Below, piece after piece: positions 33,668-43,608 of a stretch of 64,000 nucleotides of DNA; positions within the stretch are counted from its first letter, which is position 1, and every line of letters starts with the position of its first letter. The DNA comes from Paenisporosarcina quisquiliarum (GTDB lineage Bacteria > Bacillota > Bacilli > Bacillales_A > Planococcaceae): assembly GCF_027563315.1 (NCBI RefSeq), contig NZ_JAMKBJ010000009.1:62001-126000 (forward strand), in the 5' to 3' direction. Position numbers and translations under genes: made by a program. The notes beneath the pieces were generated by a model. That model was given only the letters and a program-made list of their open reading frames with translations. It searched no databases and was not told the origin of the DNA.

Positions 33668-34825
33668 ATGATGAAATTTAAATATTTATTGCTGTGCATC
33701 TTGTTTTTTGTCCTCACTTTATTTTCTTTGCCTACTTCCAGTCAAGCCACAAACACTTCAAACCGGTACATTGCATTACATGACCGTTTATTGGCCTTTG
33801 AAAAAGAAGAAGTCCGTCTGGAGAACGCACAAATAATGGTTCCATTTGAAAAAATGGCACGCTACTTGTATGCGGATATTCAGAAGTCAGACGAACAAAT
33901 TACTATCACGAAAAACGCTACGTCTATTTCTTATAATTTTGTTACCTCTGAAACAACAATCAATCAAGAGATTATTCCCGGTTACTCAATGAAAATAATT
34001 GACGATATTCTGTACATCCCCGTTCGCTTGTTAGGAGAATCAACAGGTTTTAAAGTCGATTATTTGTCCGATATCTTGACTGTCCGACTTTATACAGATC
34101 ATTACCCACATATGAGCCATCCACAGTTTATTCAAAAATTGAAGAAGCAGCGTAAAGAAATTCCATTACCTAAACCAACAACACCTGTTGATCCTGGAAA
34201 ACCCATTGTCTATTTGACCTTCGATGATGGTCCGAATCGGTTTACATCCGAGCATTTAAACATCATGAAAAAATTTAATGTAAAAGGTACATTCTTTTTT
34301 GTAGGAAATCAGATCGCCAGTTATAAATCTTTGACCCAGTTGACTTATAAGGAAGGTCACACACTTGCGCTTCACAGCATGACGCACGATCGCAATAAGG
34401 TTTACGCTTCCGCGCCAGCATTCATTAATGAAATGAAACAAGAGGCTGAAATGATTCATTCACTGACCGGGTTCAAGCCTACGTTGGTTCGGACCCCTTA
34501 TGGAAGTAAACCATACGTTACGTCAGCAATGCGTGGTTTGCTTAAACAGGAAGGTTACAAACTGTGGGATTGGGATGTCGATACATTGGACTGGCAAGTG
34601 AACGAAGCCAATTTCCAACAAATCATAACGAGGGTTAAAACAGGCGTGGAGAAAGCTCGCCAGGCTAAGGATCAACACATCGTCATATTGCTTCATGATC
34701 GTGTGCAGACCACTAAAGCGTTACCAGGAATCATTTCTTGGCTTCAGCAACAAGGGTATTCGATTCAACCTTATAGGGCTGAAATGCATGTTCCTCAAAA
34801 CTTTTGGCATGACCCTGAACTTTAG
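33668..34825 (+). CDS. Secreted polysaccharide deacetylase with stalk domain
   Basis: A 385-aa exported enzyme. The signal peptide is MMKFKYLLLCILFFVLTLFS. A copper-amine-oxidase-N-like stalk domain covers about 34-142. The NodB domain (about 178-370) has TFDDGP (D186/D187), HSMTHD (H236, H240), RTPYG (275-279), DWDVDTLDW (301-309) and a later LLHD, all five metal and catalytic motifs. It should de-N-acetylate peptidoglycan or chitin-like polymers; the true substrate is inferred. An AAAGGGG site precedes the ATG. CATACACT at 33627-33634 looks like a sigma-E -10 box. Confidence 0.93.
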   Translation: MMKFKYLLLCILFFVLTLFSLPTSSQATNTSNRYIALHDRLLAFEKEEVRLENAQIMVPFEKMARYLYADIQKSDEQITITKNATSISYNFVTSETTINQEIIPGYSMKIIDDILYIPVRLLGESTGFKVDYLSDILTVRLYTDHYPHMSHPQFIQKLKKQRKEIPLPKPTTPVDPGKPIVYLTFDDGPNRFTSEHLNIMKKFNVKGTFFFVGNQIASYKSLTQLTYKEGHTLALHSMTHDRNKVYASAPAFINEMKQEAEMIHSLTGFKPTLVRTPYGSKPYVTSAMRGLLKQEGYKLWDWDVDTLDWQVNEANFQQIITRVKTGVEKARQAKDQHIVILLHDRVQTTKALPGIISWLQQQGYSIQPYRAEMHVPQNFWHDPEL

Positions 34826-34964
34826 GAAGGTGTTTGTATGTACTAAAAGTTCTGAAGCAATGCAGGTAAAAACAAACATAATTAATCAATCAAACACAGG
34901 ATTCAAAGGCTTTGTTCGGTTGAGTGATGTGAAATGATATTTTGCTTTATTAATGTTAATCCAT

Positions 34965-34991
34965 GGTCATCAATTTTTGATGACCTTTTTT
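34965..34991 (+). terminator. Terminator of the deacetylase gene
   Basis: GGTCATCAA pairs perfectly with TTGATGACC, then six T. The rest of 34826-35144 shows no gene. Confidence 0.88.
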
Positions 34992-35144
34992 CATTGGCGT
35001 GACCATAGGTTTCACAAATTCTATACTCTTGTACAAATGGAATTGAAAAGAAACGACCCAAAAGAATCAATCTCTTCAAGGTCGTCTCATTCTCTTGGTT
35101 TCCTTTATAGTGTTCACGAAAAAACTTTCAAAAAGATTCCTTTG

Positions 35145-35318
35145 TTACTTTTTTTTATCAGTTGGACGTGTCTTCTTATTCACTTCTTTCAACCTCATTG
35201 ATTTGGTTTGATCTCGTATTTCCTTTGAGCTAACCATTCGATTCTCATCTAGCAACATCTCTTCTAGTGGAGGTGGTTTAATTAAACCGCTTTGCAACAA
35301 TGGGTGATAAATTTCCAT
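35145..35318 (-). CDS. 57-aa small protein, unknown
   Basis: ATG at 35318 with GAGGGAGAA upstream encodes MEIYHPLLQSGLIKPPPLEE, then MLLDENRMV and a basic tail ending PTDKKK. It is hydrophilic, with no membrane segment. It ends 39 codons short of the next annotation and lies directly downstream of the first subtilase gene, same strand, so it may share that transcript. I do not recognise it. Confidence 0.55.
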   Translation of the reverse strand: MEIYHPLLQSGLIKPPPLEEMLLDENRMVSSKEIRDQTKSMRLKEVNKKTRPTDKKK

Positions 35319-35357
35319 TCACACATTTCTCCCTCATAAAGTTAATTGTTTTTCCCT

Positions 35358-37826
35358 TTATTGCTGTGTAAACCAAGAACCATAGTATCTGCTTGCTGCA
35401 ACGGCATAATCTCCTCGTGTTACTTTCTTTTCTGGTAAAAATACTGCTTCCATAGTTGGTTTTAAATCATAGGGACCTTGCGAGACATTAAAGGTAGCAT
35501 TAAGAATATTTAGATTTAGAGCTACCTGTACATATCCTTTCATTGCTTCTGGAATGCTATCGCTGTCCTTAATTGCAATTCTTTCCCCGTTAAAAAGAAC
35601 TGTTACTTCACCGATATGTTCATTTGCTTCTTTTTCCAATCCTAATGCTTGAACGAATGAGTATGCTAATTCCGTTCTATTCACTTCTCCACCCGGATTA
35701 AATTCACCTAATGGATTAAGTTGCATTACTCCTTTATTGCAGAGGTCCGTGTTGCGGATTGCCGCGCCTTTTGAAATCACCGCTTGAACGAATGGCATAT
35801 CAGAACTACTCACGTCTTTTGGTGAAAGTGTTTGGCTTTGGCGAATCCCAGCTCCCATGACAAGCGAACGTGCCAGTTCGCTACGCACGAGATTTTGATC
35901 TGGTTTGAACGAACCATCTGCATATCCATCTATTAATCTTTCGTTTACAGCCATTTTAATAGCAGAAGCAGCAGCGTGACCTTCAATATCAGCTAAGCCT
36001 GTAAAACCGGCAACTTTTGAAAATGCGAGTGTGCCTTTAACTGTCTCAGGGGTAGCTACACCAATCGGATTAGCTGCATTTCCTTTCAAACCGCGAATTT
36101 CTACTTTCCACTCTCCTACTTTCGGCGAATTAACTGAAACCGTTCGATCGGTGTAAAGAGGGAATAAAAGGCTAGTACCTGAGCTAACTTCAGTACCATC
36201 TGGTGCTACTAAAACTAGATTGATTGGGTTACCCGTTTCCTCAAGAATTCCTTCTCCGTTTACCTTAGCTGTCAATTGAGAGATTCCTTCCCCAACTTGG
36301 AAAGTGTAACTATTGGAAGCAAGTGTTGCAGGGTTATAGTTTACTTCGAAAGATGCTCTCTCCGTAGTAGCCTCTACGTTGCTATTGAATTGTTGATTTG
36401 CATTTACCGTACTTCCATACTCGTTTCCAAACAACACATGATCCAGTGCTGCAAAAGCATTCAAATATCCTGTTCCCGCTTCCCATGTTTCATATCCAGG
36501 CATGTTTGTTGCCGTATCTTGCAGAACTTGTTTGATTTCTTCAGGTGATAATGTTGGCTTGGCTTCAAGCATTAATGCAACGACTCCAGCCACGTGTGGT
36601 GTTGCCATCGATGTTCCGCTCATCGTTGTATAGAAAGGGAGATAAGCTGGTTCTATCGTTTCCGCATCTGCAGTTGCTCCTAACGAGGATACCGGTCCAA
36701 TAACTCGGGTTGAAACAATATCGACACCCGGTGCAGTAATTGTTGGACGGTCTTGCCAAGTCCAAGTCTTGCCATCCAAATCGAAGGTTCCACCTACGTC
36801 TTTCGTGCCCCTTGAGGAGAAGTCGGCAAGTTTGCCATCTTTTTCACCAGCGGCGATTGAGATGACCCATGGAGCTTTTGCATAAGGATTATGTGTATTT
36901 TCTCCAGGTCCTTCGTTACCTGCGGCAAACAGAACCGCTATTCCACGATCATATGCAGCTTTACTAGCTACGTTAATAGGATCATTCGGCTCGAAATCTC
37001 CTGATGAACCCCATGAATTAGTAATTACACGGATGTTGTATTGTGTTTGATGAGTTATCGCATAATCGAATCCGCCAATCCCGTCTAATACAAACAACGC
37101 TGCACCAGATCCATAACCAACCAGATTAGCTCCTGGTGCCGCACCTTCATACTTACCACCAGAACTTGCACCCGTACCGCCGACTGTACCGGCAACATGC
37201 GTACCATGTCCAGAATTCGTATCCGTATTTGGAACATTTTCTGTGTAAGTGATTGGCAATAGTTCGGGTTCAAGGCTATTTAAATTTGTGCTTCCCATTA
37301 CATTTTGTACAAGGTTTTTTCCAAATTCATGATCTTTATGTGTTCCGTCAACCCCACTATCATTGACTACCACCCCAACGCCCTTTCCAGTTACCGGAAA
37401 ACCACCGTTAGCCTTCTTCATGGCTGCATCCGTGCGCGCCTTGTCAACACCAGTCAATTGTGTTGCATCATAGTTGGAGTAACTTAACTTACTATTTAAG
37501 TAGAGAGATCTGACACTATCAAACGTTGCTAGTTTGTTCACTTGTTCCTTCGTCGCAAGAATCCCTGCGATTGGCATTGCCTTCATTGTGACACCAGTTG
37601 AAATTCCAAGATCCTTCAGAATACCAAGTTGCGCACTTGTAGGAGCTCCATCCCCCTTAAAAGTGACAATCACTTGCGTAGGGCCAGTAGCTGTTTCAAG
37701 AACCTTAGTCAGCTTACTGTCAATTACCGCGGTAGTGGCTGCCTTTACTTTTCCACCTTGAAGACCACCAAAGAACACGGCACTAATCATCAAAACACAC
37801 ATAAAACCATGTAGCCATTTTTTCAT
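35358..37826 (-). CDS. Surface-anchored subtilase with SLH domains, copy 1
   Basis: An 822-aa secreted serine protease. Signal peptide (about 1-29), an I9-type propeptide (about 32-110), then an S8 domain with D156 (VVVNDSGVDGTHKDH), H207 (SGHGTHVAG), oxyanion N304 and S406 (GTSMATPHVAG). After a beta-rich region (about 480-610), S-layer-homology repeats follow (LADIEGHAAASAIKMAVNE, then DGYADGSFKPDQNLVRSELA), which would hold it on the cell-wall polymer. The paralogue at 38029 has the same plan. GAGGAGAT precedes the ATG. Confidence 0.93.
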   Translation of the reverse strand: MKKWLHGFMCVLMISAVFFGGLQGGKVKAATTAVIDSKLTKVLETATGPTQVIVTFKGDGAPTSAQLGILKDLGISTGVTMKAMPIAGILATKEQVNKLATFDSVRSLYLNSKLSYSNYDATQLTGVDKARTDAAMKKANGGFPVTGKGVGVVVNDSGVDGTHKDHEFGKNLVQNVMGSTNLNSLEPELLPITYTENVPNTDTNSGHGTHVAGTVGGTGASSGGKYEGAAPGANLVGYGSGAALFVLDGIGGFDYAITHQTQYNIRVITNSWGSSGDFEPNDPINVASKAAYDRGIAVLFAAGNEGPGENTHNPYAKAPWVISIAAGEKDGKLADFSSRGTKDVGGTFDLDGKTWTWQDRPTITAPGVDIVSTRVIGPVSSLGATADAETIEPAYLPFYTTMSGTSMATPHVAGVVALMLEAKPTLSPEEIKQVLQDTATNMPGYETWEAGTGYLNAFAALDHVLFGNEYGSTVNANQQFNSNVEATTERASFEVNYNPATLASNSYTFQVGEGISQLTAKVNGEGILEETGNPINLVLVAPDGTEVSSGTSLLFPLYTDRTVSVNSPKVGEWKVEIRGLKGNAANPIGVATPETVKGTLAFSKVAGFTGLADIEGHAAASAIKMAVNERLIDGYADGSFKPDQNLVRSELARSLVMGAGIRQSQTLSPKDVSSSDMPFVQAVISKGAAIRNTDLCNKGVMQLNPLGEFNPGGEVNRTELAYSFVQALGLEKEANEHIGEVTVLFNGERIAIKDSDSIPEAMKGYVQVALNLNILNATFNVSQGPYDLKPTMEAVFLPEKKVTRGDYAVAASRYYGSWFTQQ

Positions 37827-37987
37827 ACATTCAATCTCCTCTTCATATTTTATTGTTTTCTTTTATTATCTGAAAATTAAAGCAATATTACTATTCAGCA
37901 AAGGATGTAATGAGGTAAGTAAAAGTACTATCTTTATGTCATACAAAAGTTATAGATGTAATGCTGATAGCTCCGATCATCATTAAA

Positions 37988-38014
37988 AAATCCCCCGCAA
38001 AAGTCTGCGAGGGA
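37988..38014 (-). terminator. Terminator of subtilase copy 2
   Basis: TCCCCCGCA pairs with TGCGAGGGA around AAAGTC (one mismatch). The A run at 37985-37990 gives T on the minus strand. Confidence 0.8.
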
Positions 38015-38028
38015 ATTCATTGATATTA

Positions 38029-40509
38029 TTATTGAACGTGGTAATTTGCAAAATAACGGGTAATCGTTACCGCGTAATCACCGCGTGTTACTGTTTTTTT
38101 CGGTTCAAACTTAGCAACGACAGTTGGTTGTAAGTCATAAGGTCCTTGCTCCACTGAGAAATAGGCATTGAGAATGTTTAAATCAAGCGCCAATTGGACG
38201 TACCCTCTTAATTCAGCCGGAACTGACGAAGCATCGGAAATAGCAATCCGACTCTCTTTATATTGAACCGTCAAAGAGTCTCCATTTCTTGTCTTCGCTT
38301 CTTCTTCCAAACCAAGCGCCTGCACAAGTGAATACGCCAAGCTTTCGCGCGTTACGTTATCATGGGGTGAGAACTTTCCTGCTACGACTGGCAGCATCAC
38401 ACCTTTCGAAACTTGCCTCCCATCCTTTAAAGCAGCTCCATCAGCTAAAACGGCCTCAACAAATTGCATATCTCCCGCTTTTACATCATTAACCGTCTTT
38501 AATCCATCAAAAGGCAGGTATTGTCTCACACCTGCTCCCATAACAAGGAACCTTGCTAATTCACTTCGTTTTAGTGCTTGGTTAGGTTCGTAATTACGTG
38601 TATTCTTACTGTCCACTAGTCTTTCATTGACCGCAAGTTTTATTGCCGATTCCGCCGCATGACTACTGACATCGTTCAAGCCGGAAAAACCACTCATTTG
38701 CTTCATACCTATTACTCCAGTAATAGTTTCCGGTAAAGAGACACTTCCTCGCAGACCTTCAACACTTAATGTCCATGTACCTGGCGACGGATTCACTACT
38801 TGTACCGTCCGATCCGTGTAAAGCGGAAATAGTACTGAAATTCCCGAGCTGTATTTTGTGCCATCTGGTGATGTCAAAACAAGATTCACTGGATTTCCCG
38901 TCTGTTCAACCAATCCTTTTGCGTTGAAGCGGGCGGTTAACTCGGTCTGAGCAGCCGGAACGGAGAATGTCGTTTTATTCGAATCAAGTGATGCCGGATT
39001 ATATTCTATCGTAAAGTCCTGTTTGTTCTCTGTCATTTTAGCGTTTGCATTAAACGTACGATTCATATTTAACGTAGAACCATAGCTCTTGTTCGTAAAT
39101 GCAGCATCTACTGCAGCGAAGGCATTCACATAGCCGGAACCTGTTTCCCATGTTTCGTAGCCTGGCATATTCGCAGCAGTCTGCTCTACTATGCTCTTAA
39201 TTTCCATTGGCGAAAGTTGTGGGTTTGCTTCCAAGAGGAGAGCAACAATACCTGCTACATGCGGCGCCGCCATTGAAGTTCCACTCATTGTCGTATAAAA
39301 AGGAATGTACGCAGGTGGTATATTTTCCACGTCGTCCGGCGCACCTAATGAAGCGACTGGTGAAATCACTCGTGTGGAAACAATGGCTTGCCCAGGAGAT
39401 GTGACGGTCGGACGATCTTCCCAATTCCACGTTTCTCCATCTACTACAACTGTTCCACCTTTCCCTTTCACTCCACGAGATGAAAAGTCTGCAAGCTGAC
39501 CTTGTTTCGTCCCAGCTGCCACTGTAATCACCCACGGAGCTTTTTTATAGTTTCCAGTAATCGTCGCATCTGCAGGTCCAGAGTTTCCGGCAGAGAAAAC
39601 CGTGACAATTCCGCGATCATAAAGTGCTTTCGTTGCAACGTTTATCGGATTGTACGGGTCAAAATCAGTCCCTGAATCACTCGTATCTCCCCAGGAATTC
39701 GTTATGACACGAATATTGTATTGAGCTTGGTGTGTCAATGCATAATCGAAACCACCGATTGTATCCAACATCGCTACTGCTGCACCGGATCCATATCCAA
39801 TCAACTGTGCTCCAGGTGCCACTCCTTCATATTCCCCACCTGACATCGCCCCAGTAGCACCTACAATTCCTGCAACATGCGTTCCGTGGCCAGAGCTAGT
39901 ATCCGTGTTTGGAACATTTTCAACATACGTAATCGGCAGCAATTCATTTTGAGCGTGTAAATTGGTGCCCCCAAGAACGTTTTGGACTACATGTGAACCT
40001 AATTCATGGTCTTTATGTGTCGCATCAATACCACTATCGTTAATAACAACGCCTATTCCCTTACCTGTAACAGGCAAGCCGCCGTTTTCGTTGCGAATTT
40101 GAGTATCTGTTCTTAGACGGTCAACGCCCGTCAATTCTGTTGCTTCTTTATTTTCGTATTGCAATTTCTTATTCGAATAAATGGAAAAAACGTTTTCATT
40201 AGACGCCAATATTTCTACCTGCGCTTTTGTTGCGAGGACCCCAGCAATCGGCAGTTCCTTCAAGACTGTACCCTTAGAAATGCCCGCATCTTTCAATACA
40301 TTCAATATCTCTGCTTGTGGTATACTCTCTTTCTTAAAGGTGACAATAATCTCTTGTGCAGTAGTTGTACTTTCCAAAAGCTCTGTTAACTTTGAATCAA
40401 CTACTGCTGACGTATTGGTTGAAGTTGAAGCATAGGCCGAAGGGACTGGTGTCATAAACCACGAACTAAAAATCAGTAAAATTGCCAATATAGTTGATAA
40501 CCATCTCAA
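38029..40509 (-). CDS. Surface-anchored subtilase with SLH domains, copy 2
   Basis: An 826-aa paralogue of copy 1 with the same domain order: signal peptide to about residue 28, propeptide, S8 domain with D158 (VINDSGIDATHKDH), H208 (SGHGTHVAG) and S412 (GTSMAAPHVAG), then SLH modules (LNDVSSHAAESAIKLAVNE, and later PVVAGKFSPHDNVTRESLA). The TTG start at 40509 follows GAGGCG. It sits 126 bp after the response-regulator gene in the same direction, so the two-component system may control it; that is inference. Confidence 0.92.
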   Translation of the reverse strand: MRWLSTILAILLIFSSWFMTPVPSAYASTSTNTSAVVDSKLTELLESTTTAQEIIVTFKKESIPQAEILNVLKDAGISKGTVLKELPIAGVLATKAQVEILASNENVFSIYSNKKLQYENKEATELTGVDRLRTDTQIRNENGGLPVTGKGIGVVINDSGIDATHKDHELGSHVVQNVLGGTNLHAQNELLPITYVENVPNTDTSSGHGTHVAGIVGATGAMSGGEYEGVAPGAQLIGYGSGAAVAMLDTIGGFDYALTHQAQYNIRVITNSWGDTSDSGTDFDPYNPINVATKALYDRGIVTVFSAGNSGPADATITGNYKKAPWVITVAAGTKQGQLADFSSRGVKGKGGTVVVDGETWNWEDRPTVTSPGQAIVSTRVISPVASLGAPDDVENIPPAYIPFYTTMSGTSMAAPHVAGIVALLLEANPQLSPMEIKSIVEQTAANMPGYETWETGSGYVNAFAAVDAAFTNKSYGSTLNMNRTFNANAKMTENKQDFTIEYNPASLDSNKTTFSVPAAQTELTARFNAKGLVEQTGNPVNLVLTSPDGTKYSSGISVLFPLYTDRTVQVVNPSPGTWTLSVEGLRGSVSLPETITGVIGMKQMSGFSGLNDVSSHAAESAIKLAVNERLVDSKNTRNYEPNQALKRSELARFLVMGAGVRQYLPFDGLKTVNDVKAGDMQFVEAVLADGAALKDGRQVSKGVMLPVVAGKFSPHDNVTRESLAYSLVQALGLEEEAKTRNGDSLTVQYKESRIAISDASSVPAELRGYVQLALDLNILNAYFSVEQGPYDLQPTVVAKFEPKKTVTRGDYAVTITRYFANYHVQ

Positions 40510-40635
40510 AATAATCGCCTCTTCCCTGAATATTCTAACTTTTAAATTAATTATTGCATTTTTTCAGAAAAGTTCTATTCTACAGAGGCTATAACTTGCA
40601 TTAGCAAAGGTACTAACTCATATACGCCAAAAGTA

Positions 40636-41277
40636 TTATGGCAAAGGGACAAGCTGATTTTGCACGGCATAAATCACTACTTGGGAACGGCTCTTTACAT
40701 CCAGCTTTTTAAAAATATTGCTGACATGAATTTTGACTGTTTTATCAGTAATAAATAATACCTTTGCTATCTCTTTATTACTCATTCCCTGAACTAAACA
40801 ATTGAGCACTTCTTTTTCCCTTTCAGTAAGGGTATCTTTAGGCTTGATAGGTTCTGGCTCAGACTGATTGAAGCTTAAAAACTTTTTTGTCATCGATGAG
40901 TGGAAGACCGACTGTCCCTTTGACACAGAATGAATTGCATCTACCACTTGTTGTGATGGTGCATCTTTAAGCAAGTAACCATCCGCGCCCTCACGGATAG
41001 CAGACATAAAGTATTCGTCATGATCATACATCGTTAAAACTAAAACTTTTATATCCGGATAGTCCCTTTTTATAATACTCGTGACTTCAATCCCGTTTTT
41101 ATCAGGAATATTGATATCCATCAATATGACGTCCGGTAAAAGTGTCCCTACCTTTTCTAGAGCATCATTGCCTGAAATAGCTTCACCCACTACTTCAATC
41201 CCGTCTTCCAAACCTAAAATATTCTTAAGTCCATCACGTAATACTGCATGATCATCGACCAACATCAGTTTAATCAT
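40636..41277 (-). CDS. NarL/DegU-class response regulator
   Basis: A 213-aa transcription factor. Receiver domain 1-120 has the acidic pair in [13 protein letters not shown], the phosphorylation aspartate in [14 protein letters not shown] (about D54) and the [10 protein letters not shown] region. The LuxR-type DNA-binding domain (about 148-213) reads [20 protein letters not shown] then [20 protein letters not shown]. The ATG at 41277 follows GGGGGAG and overlaps the sensor-kinase gene by 8 bases, so translation is coupled. Two subtilase genes lie downstream in the same direction. Confidence 0.93.
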   Translation of the reverse strand: MIKLMLVDDHAVLRDGLKNILGLEDGIEVVGEAISGNDALEKVGTLLPDVILMDINIPDKNGIEVTSIIKRDYPDIKVLVLTMYDHDEYFMSAIREGADGYLLKDAPSQQVVDAIHSVSKGQSVFHSSMTKKFLSFNQSEPEPIKPKDTLTEREKEVLNCLVQGMSNKEIAKVLFITDKTVKIHVSNIFKKLDVKSRSQVVIYAVQNQLVPLP

Positions 41278-43117
41278 CAGATTCTCCCCCTTCAATTCCC
41301 ATCTTTGGCACGGTAAGCGTTATTTCTGTTCCTTCACCTTCCCTGCTATCAACTTGTAAGGATGCATGGATTTTCTCTGCCGCTTCATTCATATGCAAAA
41401 TTCCGAAATGTGGTTCTTTACGAGCCTTGAGCATGGCTTGAAAAAGCGAAAATCCGACACCATCGTCCTTTACTTTGAGCAAAGCATGTTCTTTCTGATA
41501 GCTTAATAGAATCTCAATCTTGTTTGCTTTGGAATGCTTAATGGCGTTTTGAACACTCTCTTGAAAAATATCAAAAATGATTTTTTCTACCATTGAACTC
41601 AGCGTAAATTCGTGACCACGTGATTCCAGTGCAATTTCGATGGAATGGTCTTTTTGAATCAGGTTGATTCGTGCTGCCAAGGCTGCCTTCAACCCTATTC
41701 TTTCTGTTGGATAAGGTCGAAGTGCATAAATGGATTCCCTAACTTCCTTTAAGCTCTGCCTAAGCTTCTCTTTGCTTTCATGCATGAGGCGAAGCGAGTC
41801 TTCTGGCATTTTACTGAATTTACGCTCTGCTGTTTCCAGCTTCATAACGGCACCTGCAAGTGACTGAGCAACTCCATCGTGAATTTCACGGGCTATACGA
41901 TTTCTTTCTTCTAAAATAATTGTTTTTTCCTGCTCCTCAATAAGCATCTTGGTTTTTATTAGAACAGCTAATTGGTTGGCAATGGTTGCTGCAGCTTGAA
42001 TGTCTTCTTCTTGAAAACTATTTGTTCTGCTACGTCCGAAAATAAATAGACCGACTACCTCATCGTCAAGAATTAAAGGTGCATATAATAAAGTTCGAAT
42101 TTCAGCATTGAAAATAGATAAGGCCGGACCGCCGTCTTTTTTTGCATCATGGAAGATGGTGAGTTCTTCAATCGTGTCTAATGTAATCCTTATATTCTCG
42201 ATTTTTTCAAGATGATTTTTTTCAAGACCCTTCGCTACCTTCAATTTCCAATCCTCATCTTCATTTATCCATAAAGTCCACGCATCGGCAGCGATAAATT
42301 CCTGCAGGTGTGACTCTAAAAAGCTGAGCCATTCTTCTGTTGGAATCTTTCTATTCAACTCACTGGATATTTTGAAAAGCGCTTTTAATCTGGTCTTCTC
42401 TTTGTTCAAACGGACAATGATTGAGCTGAGCAACGCCAATGCAACTAATGGGGAGAAAAAGAAGAAAAAGGAAATGACGTCGATATCTCCTCTGTTCTGG
42501 CTACCTAGGACATAAAAGAGTACAAGATAAACATAGGAAATCAATAAGCTATTTAATTCTTGCAAGGTCTTTTGTTTCCATACCTTATACGCATAAGGTT
42601 GGGGCCTTACCACTAAAATGAAGTCGACAATTAAATTGTTGAATAGGTAGAATGGGATAATAATTAAGCTAAAATGAATGATGCCCTGAGTGAGTGTGGA
42701 AAAGTCGTCCATTGGTAGAATTGGAAGAATCTTTTTGGCTAGAAAGTATGCACTTACAAATCCAATAATAAGTTGGGCAGGATTGAAAAAAACAATTCTT
42801 AATGGTCGTCTCTTCAAAAGGTTTATTGTAAAAACAATCATTGCATAGATTACTACGCTGTACCCCAAACCATGCATTATGTAAATGGTATACACAAGAG
42901 GAAAGCTTATCGTAGTAAATCCACGCCAAACTGGCATCGGATATAGCTCGACAATTATTAAAGACAACACTAAAAATCCAAAAATAAGAGGCTCTTGCAA
43001 GGAGTTCAAATCCATCAAACCGAATTGCACAAAAATCCATAGTCCTATAATTGAAATGAACATCATCGCTTTACTAGCAAAACTCTCAGTCTTTTGTAAT
43101 CTGGAATTAATTTTCAC
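41270..43117 (-). CDS. NarL-type sensor histidine kinase with membrane sensor and GAF
   Basis: A 615-aa membrane kinase. About eight hydrophobic segments fill the first 240 residues, a GAF-like domain lies at about 250-390, a HisKA_3 domain contains the phospho-accepting H413 in [13 protein letters not shown], and a HATPase domain is at about 500-605 ([20 protein letters not shown], then [11 protein letters not shown]). The membrane part has no extracellular loop of note, suggesting intramembrane or GAF sensing. GTG at 43117 follows AGGGGGTGG; a GTG nine bases upstream is the alternative. It is cotranscribed with the regulator. Confidence 0.9.
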   Translation of the reverse strand: MKINSRLQKTESFASKAMMFISIIGLWIFVQFGLMDLNSLQEPLIFGFLVLSLIIVELYPMPVWRGFTTISFPLVYTIYIMHGLGYSVVIYAMIVFTINLLKRRPLRIVFFNPAQLIIGFVSAYFLAKKILPILPMDDFSTLTQGIIHFSLIIIPFYLFNNLIVDFILVVRPQPYAYKVWKQKTLQELNSLLISYVYLVLFYVLGSQNRGDIDVISFFFFFSPLVALALLSSIIVRLNKEKTRLKALFKISSELNRKIPTEEWLSFLESHLQEFIAADAWTLWINEDEDWKLKVAKGLEKNHLEKIENIRITLDTIEELTIFHDAKKDGGPALSIFNAEIRTLLYAPLILDDEVVGLFIFGRSRTNSFQEEDIQAAATIANQLAVLIKTKMLIEEQEKTIILEERNRIAREIHDGVAQSLAGAVMKLETAERKFSKMPEDSLRLMHESKEKLRQSLKEVRESIYALRPYPTERIGLKAALAARINLIQKDHSIEIALESRGHEFTLSSMVEKIIFDIFQESVQNAIKHSKANKIEILLSYQKEHALLKVKDDGVGFSLFQAMLKARKEPHFGILHMNEAAEKIHASLQVDSREGEGTEITLTVPKMGIEGGESDD

Positions 43118-43197
43118 TTGGACCACCCCCCTAATTGCTTAATATTAAAATTTTCTGATAATAATAACTTAATTGATTTATGTAGTAAAGACAAAGA

Positions 43198-43223
43198 AAA
43201 CCCCTTCTTTTGAGAAGAGGTTT
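43198..43223 (-). terminator. Possible terminator downstream of maa
   Basis: AAACCCCTTCT pairs with AGAAGAGGTTT (one mismatch) around a 4-base loop. It lies downstream of the maltose acetyltransferase gene on the minus strand. Confidence 0.5.
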
Positions 43224-43396
43224 AAAGGAATGAACAATTTAAAAAACCCAGACCAGTCCAATGAAATACACTGACCGATGCTGGGACAAACAAGAATGGT
43301 TTGTTTGCAGTTATTATCTCAAAGAAAAAGATTGTTATCTATTCAGCAAAAGAAATATTTCTTCCTAATACTTTAGTATTAGAACCCTTTAGTTTT

Positions 43397-43435
43397 CTAT
43401 TCTATGTCTTTAATTACTTTAGCAGGGTTCCCACC
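43397..43435 (-). pseudogene. Duplicated 3' tail of a Maa-type acetyltransferase gene
   Basis: Minus-strand codons read GGNPAKVIKDIE then a stop. The real maa gene, 174 bp away, ends [13 protein letters not shown]. The 13 codons are all that remain; further upstream the frame is interrupted. It suggests a second acetyltransferase copy that was almost deleted. The rest of 43118-43608 shows no gene; an overlapping plus frame from 43404 is a shadow. Confidence 0.7.
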
Positions 43436-43608
43436 ACATGAAGATTATCACCCTTTATGGCTGATTAATAATTGCACGTCCCCCGAACAATATATTGAAA
43501 TAAAAATGGACACAATCTTGCATTGTAGTCATTTCAAAATCAAGATTTTTAATTCTGTACTCCATTTCCGTGTCCCTTATAATTGAAAATTGATTTCTTA
43601 AACAAAAA

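Noticed and set aside
43287-43307. Inverted repeat CAAACAA/TTGTTTG
   Set aside because: Short, AT-rich, no T run and no gene starting close by.
43404-43586. 60-codon plus-strand frame
   Set aside because: It reads the complement of the maa-tail relic and has no ribosome site.
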